Source of the DNA: Citromicrobium sp.
GTDB taxonomy: Bacteria; Pseudomonadota; Alphaproteobacteria; Sphingomonadales; Sphingomonadaceae
Assembly: GCA_003248395.1 (NCBI GenBank)
Contig: QFNA01000091.1
Coordinates: 1 to 7,908, forward strand
Direction: 5' to 3'
Length of the DNA stretch: 7,908 nt
Positions 1-6,965 of the stretch are shown piece after piece; the stretch's first letter is position 1, and the number at the start of each line of letters is the position of its first letter. The notes under the pieces were generated by a model, which searched no databases, had not been told where the DNA came from, and worked only from the letters and a program-made list of their open reading frames with translations. Both the position numbers and the translations under genes were made by a program.

Positions 1-1
1 C

Positions 2-2563
2 GGCGCGATCCTGCGCACCAATGCGTTTGCGCCCGCCGCGAACGAGGCGCTGGCGTTCAAGATCGACAGTTCGCTCGTGCCGAACATGCCCAAGCCGGTG
101 CCCTGGCGGGAAATCTTCGTCTATTCGCGCCGGGTCGAGGGCATCCACCTGCGCGCCGGGCCGGTTGCGCGCGGCGGCCTACGCTGGTCCGACCGGCGCG
201 ACGATTTCCGCACCGAGATCCTCGGCCTGATGAAGGCGCAGCGGGTCAAGAACGCCGTCATTGTCCCGACCGGTGCGAAGGGCGGATTCTATCCCAAGCA
301 GCTGCCCGATCCCGCGATCGATCGCGATGCCTGGGCGGCCGAAGGGCAGGCCAGCTACGAAATCTTCATCCGCACGCTGCTGTCGATCACCGACAACATC
401 GTCGACGAAAAGGTGGTGCATCCGCGGGACGTCGTCATCACCGATGGGGAGGATCCCTATTTCGTGGTCGCCGCCGACAAGGGGACGGCGCGGTTTTCCG
501 ACGTGGCGAATGCGATTGCCGAATCGCGCGACTTCTGGCTCGACGACGCCTTCGCCAGCGGCGGGTCGAAGGGTTACGACCACAAGGCCATGGGCATCAC
601 CGCCAAGGGTGCCTGGGTCAGCGTGCAGCGCCACTTCCTCGAAATGGGCGTCGATGTGCAGACCGATCCGGTCGAGGTCGTCGGCTGCGGCGACATGTCG
701 GGCGACGTGTTCGGCAACGGCATGCTGCTGTCGAAAGCGATCAAGCTGGTCGCCGCATTCGATCACCGGCACATCTTCCTCGATCCCGATCCCGATCCGG
801 CGGCGAGCTGGAAAGAGCGCAAGCGCCTGTTCGACCTGCCGCGATCGAGCTGGGAGGATTACGACAGCGACCTGATTTCGCGCGGCGGCGGCGTCTTCCC
901 GCGCGATGCCAAGAGCATCAAGCTGTCGAAGGCGATCCAGGGCAAGCTGGGCATCGAGGTGTCCGAACTCGAGCCCGAGGCGCTGATCTCCGCGATCCTC
1001 AAGGCCCCGGTCGATCTCATCTGGTTCGGCGGCATCGGCACCTACATCAAGGCGTCGACCGAGAACAACGTGCAGGTCGGCGATCCCTCCAACGACGCGT
1101 TGCGCGTCGATGGACGCGAAATCCAGGCCAAGGTCATCGGCGAAGGCGCGAACCTCGGCGTGACGCAGGCGGGCCGCATCGAATATTCGCTTCATGGCGG
1201 ACGCTGCAACACCGACTTCATCGACAATTCGGCCGGGGTCGACTGCTCGGACAACGAGGTCAATATCAAGATCGCACTGGCGGCGGCCAAGCGCGCCGGT
1301 CGCCTGTCCGAACCCAAGCGCGTCGAATTGCTCGAATCGATGACCGACGAGGTTTCGGACATCGTGCTCGAAGACAACCGCTTGCAGGCGCTTGCGCTGT
1401 CGATTGCCGAACAGGGCGGTGCCGCCGCAGTGCCGCCGCAACTGCGCGTGATCGAGGCGCTGGAAGAACGCGACGCACTCGACCGCCAGACCGAAGGGCT
1501 TGCCTCGAGCGAGGCGCTCGGTCGCCGCGTCGGCGACGGTTTCGGCCTGACGCGCCCCGAACTCGCCGTGCTGCTGTCCTCGACCAAGCTGCTGCTGCAG
1601 GACGCGATCGAACAAAGCAGCCTGCCCGACGACGAGAGCGTGGCCGATCTGCTGGTCGAATATTTCCCCTCGAAAATGCGCTCCAAGTTCAAGCGCCAGA
1701 TCGAGACGCACCAGCTTCGCCGCGAAATCATCGCGACCGAACTTGCCAACCGCTTTGTCAACCGGATGGGCTTCGTCCATCCGTTCGAGCTTTCGGAGGA
1801 AGAAGGCGTCGGCCTCGGCGATGTCACGGCCGCCTTCGTCACGGCGGAGGAACTGTTCAACGCGCGCGACCTGTGGGCCGAACTCGAAACGGCAAAAATG
1901 CCCGAAGACGCGCGGCTCTATCTCTTCCGTCATGCGGCCGGCGCGTTGCGCAGCCAGATGGCCGATCTCATTCGCGCCGGGGCCAGCACCACGCCCCCCA
2001 GCGAGATGGTCGCCAATCTGCAGGATCGCGTGAAGGAACTGACGACCGGTGCGGAGGAGCTGCTGACCACCGCTTCGATGCGCCAGTCGGACAAGCTGAA
2101 GGGCGAATTCATCGAACGCGGCGCACCAGAAAAACTCGCGGCACGCGTGACGCATCTCTACGACATGGACGGCGCGGTCGGCCTCGCCTCGCTCTCGCGC
2201 AATTCGGATATCGAGGTCCGCGCACTGACCGCGGCCTTTACCGATCTCGGGGCCCGCATCGGGCTCGACTGGGCGCAGAGCACCTCTGCGATGATGAACC
2301 CGTCGGATGTGTGGGAACGCCTGCTGGTCGCGGGATTGTCGCGCGATTTCCAGCAGATGCGGCTCGAATTCCTGCGTCGCCTGTCACGCCGCAAGGGCGC
2401 GAAAGACGATCCGCAGGGCGCGGTCGCCGATTGGGCGGCGGAGCATGCGGCGGCAATCCGCCAGTTCCGCGCCATGGTCGCGCGCGCGCAGGGTCAGGGC
2501 GACGTCGCACCGGCGATGCTTGCCCAGGTGGCCAGCATGGCACGCAACCTGCTCGCCCGCTGA
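2..2563 (+). CDS. gdhB: NAD-dependent glutamate dehydrogenase, large (180-kDa) type, C-terminal part
   Basis: Cytoplasmic enzyme that oxidatively deaminates L-glutamate to 2-oxoglutarate and ammonium with NAD+, feeding amino-acid nitrogen and carbon into central metabolism. The reading frame is open from base 2 with no start, so this is the C-terminal 853 codons of a protein usually about 1,550-1,650 residues long. Recognisable Bac_GDH-family blocks are ARGGLRWSDR (about 167-196), VIVPTGAKGGF with the substrate-site lysine near 278-280, the Rossmann glycine motif GCGDMSGDVFGNGM (683-724), and the block around GEGANLG...GGRCNTDFIDNSAGV (about 1139-1246). The last third is a helical C-terminal domain, as in the family. 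The regulatory N-terminal half lies outside the window. The homologue is called gdhB in Pseudomonas and gdhZ in Caulobacter, where it is also tied to cell-division control; nothing here shows that role. It ends 62 bp before the ferredoxin reductase on the same strand. Family assignment is secure; the symbol is by analogy. Confidence 0.96.
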   Translation, partial: GAILRTNAFAPAANEALAFKIDSSLVPNMPKPVPWREIFVYSRRVEGIHLRAGPVARGGLRWSDRRDDFRTEILGLMKAQRVKNAVIVPTGAKGGFYPKQLPDPAIDRDAWAAEGQASYEIFIRTLLSITDNIVDEKVVHPRDVVITDGEDPYFVVAADKGTARFSDVANAIAESRDFWLDDAFASGGSKGYDHKAMGITAKGAWVSVQRHFLEMGVDVQTDPVEVVGCGDMSGDVFGNGMLLSKAIKLVAAFDHRHIFLDPDPDPAASWKERKRLFDLPRSSWEDYDSDLISRGGGVFPRDAKSIKLSKAIQGKLGIEVSELEPEALISAILKAPVDLIWFGGIGTYIKASTENNVQVGDPSNDALRVDGREIQAKVIGEGANLGVTQAGRIEYSLHGGRCNTDFIDNSAGVDCSDNEVNIKIALAAAKRAGRLSEPKRVELLESMTDEVSDIVLEDNRLQALALSIAEQGGAAAVPPQLRVIEALEERDALDRQTEGLASSEALGRRVGDGFGLTRPELAVLLSSTKLLLQDAIEQSSLPDDESVADLLVEYFPSKMRSKFKRQIETHQLRREIIATELANRFVNRMGFVHPFELSEEEGVGLGDVTAAFVTAEELFNARDLWAELETAKMPEDARLYLFRHAAGALRSQMADLIRAGASTTPPSEMVANLQDRVKELTTGAEELLTTASMRQSDKLKGEFIERGAPEKLAARVTHLYDMDGAVGLASLSRNSDIEVRALTAAFTDLGARIGLDWAQSTSAMMNPSDVWERLLVAGLSRDFQQMRLEFLRRLSRRKGAKDDPQGAVADWAAEHAAAIRQFRAMVARAQGQGDVAPAMLAQVASMARNLLAR

Positions 2564-2594
2564 GAGCCGGACACACACAGTTGGGTGCTTGACC

Positions 2595-2612
2595 GGCGCG
2601 CCTTTTCGCGCC
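2595..2612 (+). other. Short GC hairpin after the glutamate dehydrogenase gene
   Basis: The arms GGCGCG (2595-2600) and CGCGCC (2607-2612) are perfect complements around a six-base loop CCTTTT, 31 bases after the dehydrogenase stop codon. No T-run follows, so it is not a canonical Rho-independent terminator. It may be a weak attenuator or an RNA 3'-end stabiliser, or it may be chance in GC-rich DNA. Confidence 0.25.
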
Positions 2613-2614
2613 AG

Positions 2615-2629
2615 CCATCGCGGCGATGG
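2615..2629 (+). promoter_or_regulatory. Palindrome spanning the ferredoxin reductase start codon
   Basis: CCATCGC-G-GCGATGG is a perfect 7-bp inverted repeat around a single central base. The ATG start (2626-2628) lies inside the right arm. As RNA it can fold with a six-pair stem and a three-base loop, which would pair the start codon. No purine-rich Shine-Dalgarno sequence stands before this ATG. Either a translational control hairpin or a protein-binding dyad is possible; both are inference. Confidence 0.3.
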
Positions 2630-3852
2630 AGCATTACGACGTCGTCATAGTCGGTTCGGGGCACGGCGGTGCCCAGGCCGCAATCGCCCTGCGCCAGAAC
2701 GGCCACGAGGACAGCATCCTCATGGTCAGCCGCGATCGCAACCCGCCTTACGAACGGCCGCCGCTGTCGAAAGACTACCTCGCGGGCGAAAAACCGTTCG
2801 AAAAGATCCTGATCCGGCCCGAACAATTCTGGGCCGATCGCAGCATCGCCCTGCGCGCCGGCTGCAATGTCAACGAGGTCGACGCACAGGCCCGGACGCT
2901 CGCGCTGTCGGACGGCAGCAGCGTCGGCTTTCGCAAGCTCATCTGGGCGGCGGGCGGCGATCCGCGACGCCTGTCCTGCGCAGGCGCCGACCTTGCCGGC
3001 ATTCACACCATCCGCAATCGCCGCGATACCGATGCGCTCAAGACAGAGATCGATGCCGGGGCCCGGCGCGCCGTCATCGTCGGCGCGGGGTACATCGGGC
3101 TTGAGGCCGCGGCGGTCCTACGCAAGATGGGCTGCGAAGTGACCGTGCTCGAGATGCTCGACCGCGTGCTCGCCCGAGTGGCCGGGCCCGAACTCAGCGC
3201 GTTCTATGCCGCCGAACATCGCGCGCAGGGGGTCGATCTGAGGCTTCAGACCGGGGTCGAGAAAATCGAGGGCGATGGGCAGCGCGTCACCGGCGTTACC
3301 CTGTCGGACGGCGAAACGATCGCCTGCGATGTCGTGATCGTCGGCATCGGCATCGTGCCGTCGGTCGGCCCGTTGATTGCCGCGGGCGCGGCGGGCAGCA
3401 ACGGCGTCGATGTCGACAGTTACTGCCGCACCTCGCTCGACGACATCTATGCCGTGGGCGATTGCGCGGCGCACGCCAATCCCTACGCCGGCAATGCCGT
3501 GATCCGGCTCGAATCGGTCCAGAATGCGAACGACATGGCGACCGTCGCAGCGAAGGCGATCATGGGGGACAAGCAGGATTACGATGCGGTCCCGTGGTTC
3601 TGGTCGAACCAGTACGATCTCCGGCTCCAGACCGTTGGCGTATCGACCGGCTTCGACGAGTGCATCATGCGCGGCGACCCGGCGGAACGGAAATTCTCGG
3701 TCGTCTATCTCAAGGAAGGGCGCGTCATTGCGCTCGACTGCGTCAACAACACGCGCGACTATGCCCAGGGGCGCAAGCTGGTCGAGGCACGCGCGCAATT
3801 GACGCCCGAGGAATTGTCGGACTCCACCGTCCCGCTCAAGGAGATGCTCTGA
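2626..3852 (+). CDS. FAD-dependent ferredoxin reductase (class I P450 / dioxygenase type)
   Basis: A 408-residue flavoprotein of the family that includes putidaredoxin reductase and rubredoxin reductase. It moves electrons from NAD(P)H through FAD to a small [2Fe-2S] ferredoxin, which serves a P450 or other oxygenase in the cytoplasm. An FAD-binding dinucleotide fold opens the protein (VIVGSGHGG, residues 7-15), followed by the family signature PPYERPPLSKDYL (40-52). The NAD(P)H fold has IVGAGYIGLEAA (151-162), and the second FAD motif is DDIYAVGDCA (272-281). The C-terminal reductase domain begins near residue 322 (VPWFWSNQYDLRLQ). Length is normal. ATG 2626 is the first possible start, because an in-frame stop lies at 2590-2592. 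Its stop region overlaps the convergent queG by 17 bp. No ferredoxin gene is adjacent. The CYP153-like P450 at 5043 is a plausible but unproven client, and a Rieske oxygenase elsewhere is an alternative. The exact ferredoxin partner cannot be read from sequence. Confidence 0.92.
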   Translation: MEHYDVVIVGSGHGGAQAAIALRQNGHEDSILMVSRDRNPPYERPPLSKDYLAGEKPFEKILIRPEQFWADRSIALRAGCNVNEVDAQARTLALSDGSSVGFRKLIWAAGGDPRRLSCAGADLAGIHTIRNRRDTDALKTEIDAGARRAVIVGAGYIGLEAAAVLRKMGCEVTVLEMLDRVLARVAGPELSAFYAAEHRAQGVDLRLQTGVEKIEGDGQRVTGVTLSDGETIACDVVIVGIGIVPSVGPLIAAGAAGSNGVDVDSYCRTSLDDIYAVGDCAAHANPYAGNAVIRLESVQNANDMATVAAKAIMGDKQDYDAVPWFWSNQYDLRLQTVGVSTGFDECIMRGDPAERKFSVVYLKEGRVIALDCVNNTRDYAQGRKLVEARAQLTPEELSDSTVPLKEML

Positions 3853-4897
3853 GCCTGCGCGCGGCCCAGTTCGCCGCATCGGCGACGGCTGCATCAGGGT
3901 CGCCGCGCAAGGCATCGACGAGCGTCAGTAATGCGAGCGTATCGCTGTTGCCCGCGGCATAGAGGCAGTTGCGCACGAAGCGGTCGCGGCCGATCCGCTT
4001 GATCGGCGATCCGGAAAAGAACTGGCGGAATCCCGCATCGTCGAATTGCAGGAAATGCGCCAGTTCGGGTGCCGCCAGCTCTGCGCGCGGCGCCAGCTTC
4101 AGATGGCGATGCGCCGCATCGGCAAACTTGTTCCACGGGCAGACCGCCAAGCAATCGTCGCAGCCATAGATCCGGTTGCCCAGCGCGGCGCGGAATTCCT
4201 CCGCCACCGGCCCCTTGTGCTCGATCGTCAGGTAGGAAATGCAGCGCCGCGCATCGAGCTGGTAGGGTGCGGGGAAGGCATCGGTCGGGCAGGCGTCCTG
4301 ACAGGCGCGGCACGATCCGCAGGCATCGCGCCCCGCCGGGTCGGGCGCGAATTCCAGCGTCGAATAGATCGCGCCGAGGAACAGCCAGCTTCCATGGTCG
4401 CGGCTGACCAGATTGGTGTGCTTGCCCTGCCAGCCGATGCCTGCGGCCTCGCCCAGCGGTTTTTCCATCACCGGCGCCGTATCGACGAACACCTTCAGCT
4501 CGCTGTCGGGCGCACGCGCGACAAGCCAGCGGGCGAGCGCCTTCAGCGCCTTTTTCACCACGTCGTGATAGTCGCGCCCCTGCGCATAGACCGAAATGCG
4601 CGCCTTTTCCCCCTCGTCCTCCAGCGCGAGCGGATCGCCATCGGGAGCATAGCTCATGCCCAGTGCGATCACGCTGCGCGCCTCCGGCCAGAGGCCCTGC
4701 GGGCTGACGCGCTGCTGCGCGCGCGCTTCCATCCATTCCATCGAACCGTGGCGACCTTCGCCGAGGAACTGCGTCAGCCGCTCGGCGCGAGCAGGATCGG
4801 GCGCAGCCGACGCAAATCCGCACGCCACGAAACCCAGCCGCCGCGCCTCTGCACGCAGATCGCCTTGCAAGGCGTCGATTTCGGCTGCCGTCATCAT
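3836..4897 (-). CDS. queG: Epoxyqueuosine reductase QueG
   Basis: Cobalamin- and iron-sulfur-dependent enzyme that reduces epoxyqueuosine to queuosine at position 34 of GUN-anticodon tRNAs (Tyr, His, Asp, Asn), the last step of the pathway in the cytoplasm. Counting from ATG 4897 the protein has 353 residues, normal for QueG. Visible marks are VDTAPVMEK with the conserved acid Asp139, and WQGKHTNLVS (156-165). The first [4Fe-4S] set is Cys193, 196, 199, 203 (CGSCRACQDACP). The second set is Cys219, 246, 249, 253 (CDDCLAVCPW). A helical, HEAT-like tail follows from about residue 300. The frame extends upstream to 4933, but those 12 residues are basic and unlike the family. A G-run at 4900-4905 precedes two adjacent ATGs (4897 and 4894); the second has the better spacing, so the start could be one codon later. 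It converges on the ferredoxin reductase and diverges from the P450. No other queuosine gene is present. Confidence 0.95.
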   Translation of the reverse strand: MMTAAEIDALQGDLRAEARRLGFVACGFASAAPDPARAERLTQFLGEGRHGSMEWMEARAQQRVSPQGLWPEARSVIALGMSYAPDGDPLALEDEGEKARISVYAQGRDYHDVVKKALKALARWLVARAPDSELKVFVDTAPVMEKPLGEAAGIGWQGKHTNLVSRDHGSWLFLGAIYSTLEFAPDPAGRDACGSCRACQDACPTDAFPAPYQLDARRCISYLTIEHKGPVAEEFRAALGNRIYGCDDCLAVCPWNKFADAAHRHLKLAPRAELAAPELAHFLQFDDAGFRQFFSGSPIKRIGRDRFVRNCLYAAGNSDTLALLTLVDALRGDPDAAVADAANWAARRLRASP

Positions 4898-4966
4898 CGC
4901 CCCCCGCTTACCCGCTCGCACCGCCCTGCGCACCCCCGGCTTTGGGTGGCGATTTGCAACCCACTA

Positions 4967-4994
4967 TTGACACCTCTGTCAGTTGCGGCAGGAT
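4967..4994 (+). promoter_or_regulatory. Putative promoter of the P450 gene
   Basis: A perfect TTGACA hexamer (4967-4972) is followed after 16 bp by CAGGAT (4989-4994), which matches only three positions of the sigma-70 -10 consensus. It lies about 50-75 bp before the P450 start. The strong -35 with a weak -10 would suit a regulated promoter, and the -35 is covered by the dyad at 4968-4981. Prediction from sequence only. Confidence 0.35.
4968..4981. promoter_or_regulatory. TGACA-N4-TGTCA dyad, candidate repressor operator
   Basis: Two perfect 5-bp half-sites, TGACA (4968-4972) and TGTCA (4977-4981), flank CCTC in the divergent queG/P450 intergenic region. The dyad overlaps the TTGACA hexamer, the position expected for a repressor that blocks RNA polymerase. 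Many TetR-family regulators bind dyads of this general form, but no regulator gene is in the window, so the family is a guess. A looser inverted pair, GCAAC (4956-4960) and GTTGC (4982-4986), lies around it. Confidence 0.4.
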
Positions 4995-5031
4995 GCGCGC
5001 CACGAGAGCGGCGCACCACGGAGTCGCCGCC

Positions 5032-5040
5032 GGGAGAGAG
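5032..5040 (+). promoter_or_regulatory. Ribosome binding site of the P450 gene
   Basis: The purine run GGGAGAGAG stands two bases before ATG 5043; its GGGAG core is six bases from the start. It selects this ATG over the in-frame TTG at 4983, which has no such site and would add 20 residues unlike a P450 N-terminus. Confidence 0.65.
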
Positions 5041-5042
5041 AC

Positions 5043-6389
5043 ATGGCCACCACCGCCCCGCAGCGCGTCGAGCGCCCGCAATGCCGCACCGCGCCCACGG
5101 CCCACGAGGCCGTCACGCGACATTTCGCCGAACATCCGGAACAGGCGCCGCATTATTCGCACAAATGGGACGTCGGACGCAGCGACATCTATGTCGAGGA
5201 TCGCTGGCAACCGATCTTCCGCGAGATGCGCGAGGCGGGCCCGCTCCATTATATCGACGAAAGCCCGTTTGGCCCCTACTGGGCCGTCGTCCAGCACAAG
5301 GCGATCCAGCACATCGAGGCGCTGCCCGAACTCTTTTCCTCGAGCTGGGAACATGGCGGCATCACCATCCTCGAGCGCCTGACCGACGAACAGCTGGCTG
5401 AACGCGGGGCAGAGCGGCTCGAGCTGCCGATGTTCATCGCCATGGACCGTCCGCAGCATACCGGCCAGCGCCGCACCGTCGCGCCCAAGTTCACCCCCAG
5501 CGCCATGGGCGAGATGGAGACGGAAATCCGCCACCGGACCGGCGAAGTGCTCGATCGCCTGCCGCGCGGCGAGGTGTTCGACTGGGTCGACACCGTCTCG
5601 ATCGAGCTCACCACCGGCATGCTCGCCATCCTGTTCGGCTTTCCGTGGGAAGATCGGCGTTTGCTCACCTACTGGTCGGACTGGTCGGGCGATACCGAGC
5701 TTGCCACCGTCCCCCAGCTCGACGGGCTGCGGCGCGAGATCCTCCACGAGATGGCCGCCTATTTCCAGTCGCTCTGGATCGAGCGCACGCATGATCGCGA
5801 GCCGGGCAACGATCTCATCTCGATGATGATCCATTCCGAATCGATGAACCAGATGAGCCCCGAGGAATTCATGGGCAACCTCGTGCTGCTGATCGTCGGC
5901 GGCAACGATACCACGCGCAACACGATGAGCGGCATCATCCATGCGCTCGACCGCTTTCCCGACCAGCGCAAGCTGTTCGAACAGAACCCCGATCTCATCC
6001 CCAACGCGGTGCAGGAATGCATCCGCTACCAGACCCCGCTCGCACATATGCGCCGCACCTGCACCGAGGATACCGAGCAGTTCGGACAGAAGATCAGGAA
6101 GGGCGACAAGGTCGTGCTGTGGTATCTCAGCGCCAATCGTGACGAGGAGTTGTTCGACAACGCCGACCGGCTCGATATCACGCGCGAGAATGCGCGCCGG
6201 CAGCTCGCCTTCGGCTACGGCATCCATCGCTGCGTCGGTGCGCGGCTGGCAGAGCTGCAATTGCGCGTCCTGCTCGAGGAAATGCACCGCCGCCGCATGC
6301 GCGTGCATGTTGCCGGCGACGTCGAGCGGGTGCGCGCCAATTTCGTCCACGGCTTTCGCAAGCTCGAGGTCGAGGTCACGCGCTTCTGA
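5043..6389 (+). CDS. Cytochrome P450, CYP153-like (alkane/alicycle hydroxylase type)
   Basis: Soluble class I bacterial P450 of 448 residues with no membrane anchor. Family marks in order are PMFIAMDRPQH (129-139), VSIELTTGMLAILF (185-198) with FPWEDR (200-205), and the I-helix oxygen-activation motif VGGNDTTRN (285-293). The ExxR pair is Glu325/Arg328, followed by TPLAHMRR (331-338). The heme loop is FGYGIHRCVG (390-399) with Cys397 as iron ligand. The I-helix GGNDTTRN, the TPLAHMRR block and the run RLAELQLR after the heme loop are typical of CYP153, whose characterised members hydroxylate medium-chain alkanes or alicyclic compounds at the terminal or unactivated carbon using a ferredoxin and ferredoxin reductase. 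The segment after FPWEDR (206-230) lacks the glycine-rich stretch I recall in alkane-active CYP153A, and the N-terminus seems longer, so it may be a different subfamily. The real substrate is unknown. A reductase lies 1.2 kb upstream across queG, and msrB follows 42 bp downstream, perhaps co-transcribed. Confidence 0.9.
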   Translation: MATTAPQRVERPQCRTAPTAHEAVTRHFAEHPEQAPHYSHKWDVGRSDIYVEDRWQPIFREMREAGPLHYIDESPFGPYWAVVQHKAIQHIEALPELFSSSWEHGGITILERLTDEQLAERGAERLELPMFIAMDRPQHTGQRRTVAPKFTPSAMGEMETEIRHRTGEVLDRLPRGEVFDWVDTVSIELTTGMLAILFGFPWEDRRLLTYWSDWSGDTELATVPQLDGLRREILHEMAAYFQSLWIERTHDREPGNDLISMMIHSESMNQMSPEEFMGNLVLLIVGGNDTTRNTMSGIIHALDRFPDQRKLFEQNPDLIPNAVQECIRYQTPLAHMRRTCTEDTEQFGQKIRKGDKVVLWYLSANRDEELFDNADRLDITRENARRQLAFGYGIHRCVGARLAELQLRVLLEEMHRRRMRVHVAGDVERVRANFVHGFRKLEVEVTRF

Positions 6390-6431
6390 CGCCTCAGCGT
6401 CCATTCAGACATCGCGTGCCATTTCAGTGAC

Positions 6432-6938
6432 ATGACCGAACACCTATCGAAGACGCCCTCCCGCCGCGGCCTGCTCGCCTGGGTCGGCGCAGGCGCCAGC
6501 TTCGTTGCGCTGGCCGCCTGCGGCTCGGGCCGCGCCGAGGCGAAGAATTTCCCCGTCACGCTGAGCGAGGCGGAATGGCGCAAGAAACTCTCCGCCGCCG
6601 AATTCCGCGTGCTGCGGCAGGAGGCGACCGAGCGCGCCTTTTCCTCCCCGCTCGACCGCGAGAAACGCGCCGGCACCTTCACCTGCGCGGGCTGCGGCAA
6701 CCGCCTCTATTCATCCAGGACCAAGTTCGATTCGGGCACCGGTTGGCCCAGCTTCTATGCCCCCGTCGATCGCGGCGCGGTGGGCACGGCGCGCGACTTC
6801 AAGCTCGGCTATCCGCGCACCGAGGTCCATTGCGCCGATTGCGGCGGGCATCTCGGCCATATTTTCAACGACGGCCCGAAACCGACGGGCAAACGGCACT
6901 GCATCAACGGCGTGGCAATGGATTTCGTCCCCGCCTGA
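6432..6938 (+). CDS. msrB: Peptide-methionine (R)-S-oxide reductase, exported lipoprotein form
   Basis: Repairs oxidised protein by reducing the R epimer of methionine sulfoxide. The 168-residue product opens with SRRGLLA (10-16), a twin-arginine-like motif, then a hydrophobic stretch ending in the lipobox LAAC-G with Cys30. This predicts Tat export and lipid anchoring in the cell envelope rather than a cytoplasmic enzyme. The SelR/MsrB domain spans about 43-168. Zinc cysteines are Cys85/Cys88 (CAGC) and Cys134/Cys137 (CADC). The catalytic cysteine is Cys157 in GKRHCIN, where many homologues have RYCINS. KFDSGTGWPSF (98-108) has Thr103 where many MsrBs carry the resolving cysteine, so recycling probably uses another thiol donor. 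No clear Shine-Dalgarno precedes the ATG, but this start is needed for the complete signal peptide. It begins 42 bp after the P450 and may share its transcript. It converges with the PilZ gene, 27 bp apart. Confidence 0.93.
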   Translation: MTEHLSKTPSRRGLLAWVGAGASFVALAACGSGRAEAKNFPVTLSEAEWRKKLSAAEFRVLRQEATERAFSSPLDREKRAGTFTCAGCGNRLYSSRTKFDSGTGWPSFYAPVDRGAVGTARDFKLGYPRTEVHCADCGGHLGHIFNDGPKPTGKRHCINGVAMDFVPA

Positions 6939-6965
6939 CGCGCAGGTTTGGCGCGCCCTGGGCGA

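Noticed and set aside
781..798. Small tandem repeat CGATCC in the glutamate dehydrogenase gene
   Set aside because: It encodes Asp-Pro-Asp-Pro-Asp-Pro, a run I recognise as normal in this family just before AASW, so it is a coding constraint and not a repeat element.
179..2155. A 658-codon open frame on the minus strand inside the glutamate dehydrogenase gene
   Set aside because: It lies fully antisense to a gene with strong family motifs, and its sequence looks low-complexity (rich in R, A, G, D) with no recognisable domain. Long antisense frames are common in GC-rich genes.
4046..5401. A 451-codon plus-strand frame across queG and into the P450
   Set aside because: It is antisense to queG and out of frame with the P450, crosses the intergenic promoter region, and has no recognisable domain.
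4908..6404. A 498-codon minus-strand frame opposite the P450
   Set aside because: It mirrors the P450 codons and has no domain or ribosome site; the P450 on the plus strand has all the family motifs.
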